The notes under the pieces were generated by a model. The model was not told where the DNA came from, ran no database searches, and saw only the letters and a list, made by a program, of their open reading frames with translations. A DNA stretch of 64,000 bases from Gibbula magus (lineage: Eukaryota; Mollusca; Gastropoda; Trochida; Trochidae). This document shows positions 15,001 through 26,000 of the stretch, one piece after another. The stretch is from positions 39,460,023 through 39,524,022 of the forward strand of contig OW388296.1 in the NCBI GenBank assembly GCA_936450465.1, given 5' to 3'. Position 1 is the stretch's first letter. Every line of letters starts with the position of its first letter. A program made the translations under genes and the position numbers.

Positions 15001-18000
15001 AACTAGACCGAGTGTCTGTGGACATGTTACACCTGGAGGTGTGAACTAGACCGAGTGTCTGTGAACATGTTACACCTGGAGGTGTGAACTAGACCGAGCG
15101 TCTGTGGACATGTTACACCTGGAGGTGTGAACTAGACCGAGTGTCTGTGAACATGTTACACCTGGAGGTGTGAACTAGACCGAGTGTCTGTGAACATGTT
15201 ACACCTGGAGATGTGAGCTAGACCGAGTGTCTGTGAACATGTTACACCTGGAGGTGTGAGCTAGACCGAGTGTGTGTGAACATGTTACACCTGGAGGTGT
15301 GAACTAGACCGAGTGTATGTGGACATGTCACACCTGGAGAAGTGAAGTAGACCGAGTGTCTGTGGACATGTTACATCTGGAGATGTGAACTAGACCGAGG
15401 GTCTGTGGACATGTTACACCTGGAGGTGTGAGCTAGACCGAGTGTCTGTGGACATGTTACACCTGGAGGTGTGAACTAGACCGAGTGTGTGTGAACATGT
15501 TACACCTGGAGGTGTGAACTAGACCGAGTGTCTGTGAACATGTTACACCTGGAGGTGTGAACTAGACCGAGTGTCTGTGAACATGTTACACCTGGAGGTG
15601 TGAACTAGACCGAGTGTCTGTGGACATGTTACACCTGGAGGTGTGAACTAGACCGAGTGTCTGTGAACATGTTACACCTGGAGGTGTGAACTAGACCGAG
15701 TGTCTGTGAACATGTTACACCTGGAGGTGTGAACTAGACCGAGTGTCTGTGAACATGTTACACCTGGAGGTGTGAACTAGACCGAGTGTCTGTGAAAATG
15801 TTACACCTGGAGGTGTGAACTAGACCGAGTGTCTGTGGACATGTTACACCTGGAGGTGTGAACTAGACCGAGTGTCTGTGAACATGTTACACCTGGAGGT
15901 GTGAACTAAACCGAGTGTCTGTGAACATGTTACACCTGGAGGTGTGAACTAGACCGAGTGTCTGTGGACATGTTACACCTTGAGGTGTGAGCTAGACCGA
16001 GTGTCTGTGGACATGTTACACCTTGAGGTGTGACCTAGACCGAGTGTATGTGGACATGTTACACCTGGAGGTGTGACCTAGACCGAATGTCTGTGGACAT
16101 GTTACACCTGGAGGTGTCAACTAGACCGAGTGTCTGTGGACATGTTACACCTGGATGTGTGAACTAGACCGAGTGTCTGTGGGCATGTTACACCTGGAGG
16201 TGTGAACTAGACCGAGTGTCTGTGAACATGTTACACCTGGAGGTGTGAACTAGACCGAGTGTCTGTGAACATGTTACACCTGGAGGTGTGAACTAGACCG
16301 AGTGTCTGTGAACATGTTACACTTGGAGGTGCGAACTAGACCGAGTGTCTGTGGACATGTTACACCTGGAGGTGTGAACTAGACCGAGTGTCTGTGAACA
16401 TGTTACACCTGGAGGTGTGAACTAGACCGAGTGTCTGTGAACATGTTACACCTGAAGGTGTGAACTAGACCGAGTGTCTGTGGACATGTTACACCTGGAG
16501 GTGTGAACTAGACCGAGTGTCTGTGGACATGTTACACCTGGAGGTGTGAACTAGACCGAGTGTCTGTGGGCATGTTACACCTGGAGGTGTGAACTAGACC
16601 GAGTGTCTGTGAACATGTTACACCTGGAGGTGTGAACTAGACCGAGTGTCTGTGAACATGTTACACCTGGAGGTGTGAACTAGACCGAGTGTCTGTGGAC
16701 ATGTTACACCTGGAGGTGTGAACTAGACCGAGTGTCTGTGAACATGTTACACCTGGAGGTGTGAACTAGACCGAGTGTCTGTGAACATGTTACACCTGGA
16801 GGTGTGAACTAGACCGAGTGTCTGTGGACATGTTACACCTGGAGATGTGAACTAGACTGAGTGTCTGTGGACATGTTACACCTGGAGATGTGAACTAGGC
16901 CGAGGGTCTGTGGACATGTTACACCTGGAGGTGTGAGCTAGACCGAGTGTCTGTGGACATGTTACACCTTGAGGTGTGAACTAGACCGAGTGTCTGTGAA
17001 CATGTTACACCTGGAGGTGTGAACTAGACCGAGTGTTTGTGGACATGTTACACCTGGAGGTGTGAACTAGACCGAGTGTCTGTGGACATGTTACACCTTG
17101 AGATGTGAACTAGACCGAGTGTCTGTGGACATGTTACACCTGGAGATGTCAACTAGACCGAGTGTCTGTGGACATGTTACACCTGGAGATGTGAACTAGA
17201 CCGAGGGTCTGTGGACATGTTTCACCTGGAGGTGTGGGCTAGACCGAGTGTCTGCGGACATGTTACACCTGGAGGTGTGAACTAGACCGAGTGTCTGCGA
17301 ACATGTTACACCTGGAGGTGTGAACTAGACCGAGTGTCTGTGGACATGGTACACCTGGAGGTGTGAACTAGACCAGGTGTCTGTGAACATGTTACACCTT
17401 GAGGTGTGAACTAGACCGAGTGTCTGTGGACATGTTACACCTGGAGGTGTGAACTAGACCGAGTGTCTGTGGACATGTTACACCTGGAGGTGTGAACTAG
17501 ACCGAGTGTCTGTGGACATGTTACACCTGGAGGTGTGAACTAGACCAAGTGTCTGTGGACATGTTGCACCTGGAGATGTGAGCTAGACCAAGTGTATGTG
17601 GACATGTTACGCCTGGAGGTGTGAACTAGACCGAGTGTCTGTGGACATGTTACACCTGGAGGTGTGAACTAGACCGAGTGTCTGTGGACATGTTACACCT
17701 GGAGGTGTGAACTAGACCGAGTGTCTGTGAACATGTTACACCTGGAGGTGTGAACTAGACCGAGCGTCTGTGGACATGTTACACCTGGAGGTGTGAACTA
17801 GACCGAGTGTCTGTGAACATGTTACACCTGGAGGTGTGAACTAGACCGAGTGTCTGTGAACATGTTACACCTGGAGATGTGAGCTAGACCGAGTGTCTGT
17901 GAACATGTTACACCTGGAGGTGTGAGCTAGACCGAGTGTGTGTGAACATGTTACACCTGGAGGTGTGAACTAGACCGAGTGTATGTGGACATGTCACACC

Positions 18001-18725
18001 TGGAGAAGTGAAGTAGACCGAGTGTCTGTGGACATGTTACATCTGGAGATGTGAACTAGACCGAGGGTCTGTGGACATGTTACACCTGGAGGTGTGAGCT
18101 AGACCGAGTGTCTGTGGACATGTTACACCTGGAGGTGTGAACTAGACCGAGTGTGTGTGAACATGTTACACCTGGAGGTGTGAACTAGACCGAGTGTCTG
18201 TGAACATGTTACACCTGGAGGTGTGAACTAGACCGAGTGTCTGTGAACATGTTACACCTGGAGGTGTGAACTAGACCGAGTGTCTGTGGACATGTTACAC
18301 CTGGAGGTGTGAACTAGACCGAGTGTCTGTGAACATGTTACACCTGGAGGTGTGAACTAGACCGAGTGTCTGTGAACATGTTACACCTGGAGGTGTGAAC
18401 TAGACCGAGTGTCTGTGAACATGTTACACCTGGAGGTGTGAACTAGACCGAGTGTCTGTGAAAATGTTACACCTGGAGGTGTGAACTAGACCGAGTGTCT
18501 GTGGACATGTTACACCTGGAGGTGTGAACTAGACCGAGTGTCTGTGAACATGTTACACCTGGAGGTGTGAACTAAACCGAGTGTCTGTGAACATGTTACA
18601 CCTGGAGGTGTGAACTAGACCGAGTGTCTGTGGACATGTTACACCTTGAGGTGTGAGCTAGACCGAGTGTCTGTGGACATGTTACACCTTGAGGTGTGAG
18701 CTAGACCGAGTGTATGTGGACATGT
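1..18725. repeat. 43-bp satellite array, about 435 copies
   Basis: A continuous head-to-tail array of a 43-bp monomer starts before the window and ends at the assembly gap. Each monomer contains the 8-bp palindrome AACATGTT (or GACATGTT) followed by the inverted repeat ACACCT-GG-AGGTGT and then GAACTAGAC. Copies differ mostly by single substitutions, such as GTGAACATG versus GTGGACATG and GGAGGTG versus GGAGATG. Almost no indels occur; one extra T lies near 2214. Rare marker variants recur at exact multiples of 43 bp, so the array grew by block duplication as well as by single-unit copying. All frames are interrupted by stops, so it is not coding. It may be a heterochromatic or subtelomeric satellite, but the chromosome position cannot be seen. 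Confidence 0.98.
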
Positions 18726-18925
18726 NNNNNNNNNNNNNNNNNNNNNNNNNNNNNNNNNNNNNNNNNNNNNNNNNNNNNNNNNNNNNNNNNNNNNNNNNNN
18801 NNNNNNNNNNNNNNNNNNNNNNNNNNNNNNNNNNNNNNNNNNNNNNNNNNNNNNNNNNNNNNNNNNNNNNNNNNNNNNNNNNNNNNNNNNNNNNNNNNNN
18901 NNNNNNNNNNNNNNNNNNNNNNNNN
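18726..18925. other. Assembly gap (200 N)
   Basis: Exactly 200 unknown bases separate the 43-bp satellite from the 296-bp tandem repeat. The round number suggests a placeholder, so the true length of the satellite and the real junction are unknown. The 296-bp repeat begins abruptly at the gap edge. Confidence 0.99.
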
Positions 18926-19690
18926 GATACAGAATGAGATTCCGTTTTCCACCGCCAGGGGATTTGGCTTCTACTCTCGAGTTCAAGCGTAAAACAGAGG
19001 GTAGGATTGGAAATCTGAAGGGAGTACCGTCTTATGAATAAAGAAGACCAAATCAGAGACAAATACCAAAAATAGTTCATTTGTACATGTGTTGTTTACA
19101 TCAGATATATTCGAAGGACATATGCTAATGAGCAAGACCCTTAAGAGTAAAATGCCTAGATATTTGAAGTCACTCGCTCGACAGCCACTGAAAGATGTGT
19201 TTTCATTGGTTAAGAAGCAAGGATACAGAATGAGATTCCGTTTTCCACCGCCAGGGGATTTGGCTTCTGCTCTCGAGTTCAAGCGTAAAACAGAGGGTAG
19301 GATTGGAAATCTGAAGGGAGTACCGTCTTATGAATAAAGAAGACCAAATCAGAGACAAATACCAAAAATAGTTCATTTGTACATGTGTTTTTTACATCAG
19401 ATATATTCGAAGGACATATGCTAATGAGCAAGACCCTTAAGAGTAAAATGCCTAGATATTTGAAGTCACTCGCTCGACAGCCACTGAAAGATGTGTTTTC
19501 ATTGGTTAAGAAGCAAGGATACAGAATGAGATTCCGTTTTCCACCGCCAGGGGATTTGGCTTCTGCTCTCGAGTTCAAGCGTAAAACAGAGGGTAGGATT
19601 GGAAATCTGAAGGGAGTACCGTCTGTGGGAAGAGAATGGTAGGATCGGAAATCTGAAGGGAGTAATCTCTGTGGGAAGGGAATGCACGTT
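18926..19690. repeat. 296-bp tandem repeat, about 2.4 copies
   Basis: GATACAGAATG recurs at 18926, 19222 and 19518, giving a period of exactly 296 bp, and the copies are nearly identical. The last unit ends in a 46-bp direct duplication (about 19592-19683). Each full unit carries a 99-codon open frame on the minus strand, but 296 is not a multiple of three and no domain is recognisable, so I do not call a gene. A diverged copy lies in the opposite orientation at 21385-21690. The left part is cut by the assembly gap, so the copy number is a minimum. Confidence 0.9.
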
Positions 19691-20120
19691 CACAAGCTAG
19701 CACAGCAGACGTGAGTGTGTGTTTTCACTGAGCTCCAACCTCGTATTGGAGATTTGCAGTTGGATATGATGGGATGATTAAATTGTTACTACACAAACAC
19801 ATATTTGGTGGATAATTCTATTTGAGAGGAAGAACTGTCACACAAGATGAAGCAGTTTGTCATCTTCAATGTCTAAAGAGAGGGTTTAATTTCATAGAGT
19901 CCGTCATTATACGAAGTCTATCGTCTGTCACTTATACACATTCATGTAACATATGATGAGACATACTCTTATATTCTACCGCACAGTTAGTCAGTTTATA
20001 CAGGTTCACCAATCACATTGACTATACTTTTGAGAGCACCCTGTGAGTGAAGGATCTGTCGTCTCAGGATTCAATTTATTTTGTATATATGCTGTATGTA
20101 TATGGATATGGGCGTGTGGC

Positions 20121-20141
20121 TATATATATATATATATATAT
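20121..20141. repeat. (TA)n microsatellite
   Basis: About ten uninterrupted TA dinucleotides lie just before a stretch with two TGACGTCA palindromes. Confidence 0.9.
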
Positions 20142-20400
20142 TTCACCGCGACTGTGACGTCATATAACGATTGTTCGTGACGTCACTGTAGCTTGCCGCC
20201 AGCAAGAGAAGTGGGCCGCTTCCTGCCTATTTTTACGAAAACGAAACGGAACATAATGGGTATTTATAGAGATTATTACCCGAGGAAGTGTGTCATATGA
20301 TTTTTACGAAACGAGTGTGAATTTTTGTATTGCCCGAACGAGAGCGAGGGCTATACACAAATTTGCATGAGTTTCGTAAAAATCATATGTCACACTTTGC
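20140..20400. repeat. Palindromic element with paired TGACGTCA sites
   Basis: Two TGACGTCA octamers (near 20156 and 20180) precede an inverted repeat with arms at about 20289-20314 and 20370-20396 (GTGTGTCATATG... and its complement). The loop contains GAACGAGAGCGAGGG. The same design, a palindrome with a GAGCGAAAGCGAG loop plus TGACGTCA octamers, recurs twice at 55310-56085. This therefore looks like a diverged member of a mobile palindromic family. Confidence 0.55.
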
Positions 20401-20510
20401 TCGCTTTGGTACGTAGTGCTACATTGAGCAATCACGTTAAACTACTCTTGAACATGGCCCTGTTGAGGTTGTCACAAAGCGTGTCCAAGTCAGAGGTCGA
20501 CAGAAGGGAT

Positions 20511-21018
20511 TTAAAGACACGTAATACGTTTTAAGCATATCATTTTTTCCTCACATTTGTCATTTATTATTAGTTTATACAATATATTGTTATGTAAGAG
20601 GGTAAAAACTCTCATTACAAGACCCGATAAACCGTATCAATAGAAAATGGTTATCGATATTGGTAGAAAATGTTGCGAAATATAATGTAAACATTGTTTG
20701 GAAGTCTTCAATGTGAGATGTAGATTTGTACGTGTCAAGCGATTTTGAGACTTTAGACAGCTATATAGTTAATCATTCCATCATGTTTCCACATTTAAAA
20801 CTCTACTCTGAGTGTTTTAAAAGTCATCGCTACATCTGTCAGATCACTTTAACTACCTTCGAGCGGACGTTTTAGTGTGAAGTCCTTAAAATAGCCTCTC
20901 GAAGGGATATTGACTCGAATGGCTTAGCCGAACTATGTACATTCGTTTTAGAACATTTAGTTTCCTTTTCTTGAGTGCACCAATTAAATTAAGAATGGCG
21001 TGCTATTGTGTCTTTAAA
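20511..21018. mobile_element. MITE, TTTAAAGGCACTGTAGCACG family, copy 1
   Basis: The left end (TTTAAAGACAC...) and the right end (...GTGCTATTGTGTCTTTAAA) form degenerate terminal inverted repeats. The interior (AAGACCCGATAAACCG, ACTACCTTCGAGCGG, ATGTACATTCGTTTTAGAAC) aligns along most of its length with copies at 27168-28016 and 55225-56530. No transposase frame is present, so it is non-autonomous. The superfamily is unassigned because the target duplication is not clear. Confidence 0.75.
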
Positions 21019-21384
21019 ACTAGGTCATGAGATAACAGTGTAACTTATGAATTATCCAGTTTCAAGTTTGATAAGTCCTTTGGTAGTAGTTCAGAAGTGG
21101 TGTTAATATCAAGATAAAACAAAACAGGGCGACGGCTACTCACAGTTAGTTAGCGGCCATGCAATATTTGGCTAATAGAAGTTGTGAGGGTCTGCGCCTA
21201 GTAAGACCAAGTGTCATCATATGAGGCCATGCAGTAGTAGGCACACATGGGTTTATTTTCACTAAGTACAAGAGGGTAATTTTCGCGTTCAAGTTCAAGT
21301 GCTCCTTTTTCACAATTGCTGCTTATGTTATGTACAAGTTTGAGTTCCTTCTGAAAAAGTCAGTGCTCACGAAATCCATCATTC

Positions 21385-21690
21385 TCTTCCCACAGAGGTT
21401 AGTCCCTACAGTTTTCCGGTTCTACCCTCTGTTACTTTACGCTTGAAATCGAGAGCAGAACCAAAGTCCCCTAGCGGTGGAAAGAGAAATCTCATACCGT
21501 ATCCCTGGTTCTTAACCAATGAAAACTCATCTGTATTTGGCCATGTCGACAGGCTAACTTCAAAGATCGGGGCATTTTACTCTGAAGGGTCTTGCTCATT
21601 AGCATATGTCATTCGAATATGTCTGATGTAAATAACGCAAATGAACTGTTTTTGGTATTTGTCTCTGATTTGGTCTTCTTTATTTATAAT
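21385..21690. repeat. Diverged inverted copy of the 296-bp repeat
   Basis: Read on the minus strand, this stretch matches the 296-bp unit of 18926-19690, including the tail CTGTGGGAAGAGAATG. It retains an open frame on the + strand at 21443-21631 related to the minus-strand frame of the tandem copies. Substitutions are scattered, so it is much older than the tandem. The opposed copies lie about 1.7 kb apart and could be termini of one element. Confidence 0.8.
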
Positions 21691-22408
21691 TATGTTTATG
21701 ATCAATAGTTTTCACAAAATAAAATAGCATAGTTCGAGGAAAACACAGAAAACACAGGAAAACGAGAAAACGTTGGCCTTACGTTTATTTTATCACTATT
21801 ACGTGTCATTGGCAAATGTCACTTTTACAACGGCGTCGCTGATTGCACAACTAGATTCAATTGCAACCAATCAGGACATTCCTTTTTCCTTTTTGTGTCT
21901 TTATTTCATCACTGTCTCCGTAGCACTGTGCAACTGTCACTGCAACCTTATTATTATGAAATATAAATTACCTCCCTTTGCGGACTGCCAGTCAAGCCAA
22001 CTAGGGTTCAATCCCAGGTTTCTACATGAAAACTTTTGCAGATTTCATCATAACTTTCATATCCCAGAATACCCGTTTCCCGTCACATGACTGTAAAAAG
22101 CACCTGTAGTGCTGGGACGCCATGTTTCAGTGTGTTGGCAGCCTTCATTGTAGAAAGAGATCTCTCTCCTCTGATTGTTAAATATGTAGCACAAAGGAAT
22201 ACAAATTTGAGTCTTTGCATCTTATCGTATTGCTATTCTATTCCAAATATGTTTCATGCTCGTTTTGGAAGTTTTCATAGCCAAACGTTATTACTTTATA
22301 CAATATCACTAGATAATGTTTCAGATAGTATTCAGAGTAACTAAGTATTATTGACTTTGACCATTGCATATATTTTGCCAATGCATTTTTATATACAGTC
22401 AACTTTTG
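21691..22408. other. No gene recognised
   Basis: AT-rich sequence. The open frames at 21773-22090 and 22087-22344 show no domain, no coding-like composition and no credible splice structure. I see nothing else here. Confidence 0.6.
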
Positions 22409-22580
22409 TGGTATTTTCCACAGGGGCTTGTATTGTTGAAACTAGCGATTACAACGAATAGGAAGTCGACGATCCAATCCCATATACTATTTTTTAAAAA
22501 GTAGTATATGGGGCTGGATCGTCGACTTCATATTCGTTGTAATCGCTAGTTTCGACAATACAAGCCCCTGTGGTATTTTC
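22409..22580. mobile_element. Foldback element of about 152 bp with flanking direct repeat
   Basis: A near-perfect inverted repeat has arms at about 22418-22492 and 22500-22573 (CCACAGGGGCTTG... and its complement) around a short A/T-rich loop. The 10-bp direct repeat TGGTATTTTC flanks it at 22409-22418 and 22571-22580, as expected of a target-site duplication. There is no coding capacity. The arms differ at only a few positions, which suggests a fairly recent insertion. Confidence 0.8.
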
Positions 22581-22914
22581 TATTTATTCTAGTTTTCCAA
22601 ACCTCATCCACTCATCCTCTCATCTTCCTATTTAACGAACGATATTTTCAACGTCTCCAATAGTATACGAGAGAACTAGTAACGACTGGTCCACTGGTCA
22701 ACGAACTGTACTAGGCATGAACAATCTCAAAATCTTCAAAATTGTCAGAAACAGAAACAAGACTTGACAATACATTTGGATGAAATTGCTTCTCCAAGTA
22801 TCAACATTCCTGCAAAAGTGTTGAACTAAATAGGATTTTATTTTATTTTTTTCATTGTCTAAGGGGTATGTACAAAAGATTTAAATATGCTGGATTTCTT
22901 TTCGGAAGAGAAGA

Positions 22915-23045
22915 CGAAAATAGGTTTTAGGTCATGACCCTTGTTATTCATATTTGGGGTCACAGGGTCACCAAATCTCAATTCAGAATCCCCATTGGCC
23001 AAGGAGTCTGTACACATTTCATCTTTATAGAGCTTTCTGTATTGG
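22915..23045. repeat. Single copy of the 144-bp half-site unit
   Basis: This contains GGTCATGACC, ATTTGGGGTCACAGGGTCACC and the diagnostic tail GAATCCCCATTGGCCAAGGAGTCTG in shorter pieces, matching one monomer of the array at 23890-26460. It lies directly beside the dispersed element starting near 23070. Confidence 0.75.
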
Positions 23046-23069
23046 AGAATAATATGAAGATACGTTTCT

Positions 23070-26000
23070 TTTAAGGAGAGATGGGACGATGAAATCAAAT
23101 ATTTTGGAATTCGTTTATTTTTCAAAATAGCAAGTTTATTATGTCTTTTATCCAAAATGTAAGAAAATTTGGGGGTCACCGAACGATTTAAAGAGTTATC
23201 GGCATTAATGATAATACACCCGTCGGCAAATTACGTAATTTTTTTTTTACTGATTTGGTGTATTTAAATTAAGCGCTCGCGTTCAACAAATAAACTGAGT
23301 CTCCTATTCCTTTCAGATACATTTCAATCATATACGGGGATGGATAGCAAATCTATATTTTGACAATTAATGAAGCTGAAAATGGAAACAAAATTAAATA
23401 AGTAGTTTTAAATTAAAAACGGCATTTTTATCATTGTATTTCGCATGTTCAACAGGATTTTTCACTGAAACACATATTTTAAATATTGCTAAATGTGATG
23501 TGCGCAGTTAACTGGACAAACGAATTCAGAAACAAGTAGTTGTCACTAAGGTGAAATTAATACTTCAAAATTGAAAAATAATGTCAAGATCAGCAAAATC
23601 AACTGGGCCCTAAATTTTCCCTACAAGAACCACTGGTGAAAGATAATGATGAGAATCCAATAAACAGTTCTTGTCATATTGATGTCCCGGAAAAGCTTAA
23701 CAGTATTTGAGTTATTCCATTTCGTACGGACGGACGGATAATAATAATAGTGGGTCAACGAACGTTTCGTCGTTTTATCAAATTACCTATATAAACGTAA
23801 AAATAGAGCCATGGGCTCTGTAGCTCATCAGGATTTCATTGATTCATTGATCATTGATCAAGTCATCTCAAGTAATACATTGTTAACAAGCAAAAAATAG
23901 GTTTTTAGATCATGACCCCTGTGACCCGTATTTGGAGTCACAGGGTCACCAATCCTACAATTAAGAATCACCTTTGACCAAAGAGTCTCTACACAACATT
24001 TCACCTTTCTAGAGCTTTACATACTTGAGATAAAGATGAAAATAGGTTTTTGGGTCATGACCCATGACCTAGATTGGGGTCACAGGGTCACACAATCTAC
24101 AATTTAGAATCCCCGTTGACCAAGGAGTCTGCACACAACTTTTCAGCTCTCTAGACCTTTTTGAGCTGGAGAAGAAGATGAAAATAGGTTTATAACGATG
24201 TGACCCCTGTGACCCCATTTGGGGTCATGGGGTCACGAGATCTACAATTTAGAATCCCAATGGGCCAAGGAGTCTGCACACAACTTTTCAGCTCTCTAGA
24301 CCTTTTGGAACTGGAGAAGAAGATGAAAATAGGTTTTTAACGATGTTACCCCTGTGACCCCATTTGGGGTCATGGGGTCACAAAATCTACAATTTAGAAT
24401 CCCCATTGGCCAATGAGTCTGCACACAAATTTTCAGCTCTCTAGACCTTTTCGAACTGGAGAAGAAGATGAAAATAGGTTTTTAAGGATGTGACCCCTGT
24501 GACCCCATTTGGGTTCACGGGGTCACCAAATCTACAATTTAGAATCCCCATGGGCCAAGGAGTATGCACACAACTTTTCGGCTGTCTAGACCTTTTGGAA
24601 CTGGAGAAGAAGATGAAAATAAGTTTTTAAGGATGTGACCCCTGTGACCCCATTTGGGGTCACGGGGTCACGAAATCTACAATTTAGAATCCCCATTGGC
24701 CAATGAGTCTGCACACAACTTTTCAGCTCTCTAGACCTTTTGGAACTTGAAAAGAAGATGAAAATAGGTTTTTAAGGATGTGACCCCTGTGACCCCATTT
24801 GGGGTCATGGGGTCACGAAATCTACAATTTAGAATCCCCATGGGCCATGGAGTCTGCACACAACTTTTCAGCTCTCTAGGCCTTTTGGAACTAGAGAAGA
24901 TGAAAATAGATTTTTTAAGATGTGACCCCTGTGACCCCATTTGGGGTCATGGGGTCACAAAATCTACAATTTAGAATCCCCATTGGCCAATGAGTCTGCA
25001 CACAAATTTTCAGCTCTCTAGACCTTTTCGAACTGGAGAAGAAGATGAAAATAGGTTTTTAAGGATGTGACCCCTGTGACCCCATTTTGGATCATGGGGT
25101 CATGAAATCTACAATTTAGAATCCCCATTGGCCAAGGAGTCTGCACACAACTTTTCAGCTCTCTAGACCTTTTGGAACTTGAAAAGAAGATGAAAATAGG
25201 TTTTTAAGGATGTGACCCCTGTGACCCCATTTGGGGTCATGGGGTCACGAAATCTACAATTTAGAATCCCCATGGGCCATGGAGTCTGCACACAACTTTT
25301 CAGCTCTCTAGGCCTTTTGGAACTAGAGATGATGAAAATAGATTTTTTAAGATGTGACCCCTGTGACCCCATTTGGGGTCATGGGGTCACAAAATCTACA
25401 ATTTAGAATCCCCTTTGGCCAAGGAGTCTGCACACACCTTTCAGCTCTCTAGACCTTTTTGAGCTGGAGAAGAAGATGAAAATAGGTTTTTAACGATGTT
25501 ACCCCTGTGACCCCATTTGGAGTCATGGGGTCACGAGCTCTACAATTTAGAATCCCGATGGGCCAAGGAGTCTGCACACAACTTTTCAGCTCTCTAGACC
25601 TTTTTGAGCTGGAGAAGAAGATGAAAATAGGTTTTTAACGATGTGACCCCTGTGACCCCATTTGGTGTCATGGGGTCACGAAATCTACAATTTAGAATCC
25701 CCATGGGCCATGGAGTCTGCACACAACTTTTCAGCTCTCTAGGCCTTTTGGAACTAGAGATGATGAAAATAGATTTTTTAAGATGTGACCCCTGTGACCC
25801 CATTTGGGGTCATGGGGTCACAAAATCTACAATTTAGAATCCCCTTTGGCCAAGGAGTCTGCACACACCTTTCAGCTCTCTAGACCTTTTTGAGCTGGAG
25901 AAGAAGATGAAAATAGGTTTTTAACGATGTTACCCCTGTGACCCCATTTGGGGTCATGGGGTCACGAGCTCTACAATTTAGAATCCCGATGGGCCAAGGA

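Noticed and set aside
1..18725. CRISPR-like array of short repeats
   Set aside because: The 43-bp units are directly contiguous with no unique spacers, and the surroundings are eukaryotic. It is a satellite.
1..18725. p53-type half-sites (GAACATGTTA) in the satellite
   Set aside because: The RRRCWWGYYY pattern fails at the last position in nearly all units and no second half-site follows. The match is probably chance around AACATGTT.
18639..19080. Open frames spanning the N gap
   Set aside because: They are translated through unknown bases and cannot be supported.
21773..22344. Two consecutive + strand frames
   Set aside because: AT-rich, no domain, no supporting splice sites or repeat of known coding origin.
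22859..23179. 106-codon minus-strand frame
   Set aside because: Lies across two repeat families and is not recognisable. The related copy near 29.8 kb is disrupted.
24731..25837. Recurrent frames of 64 and 69 codons on both strands
   Set aside because: They repeat with the tandem unit, mirror each other across the palindromic core, and show no domain.
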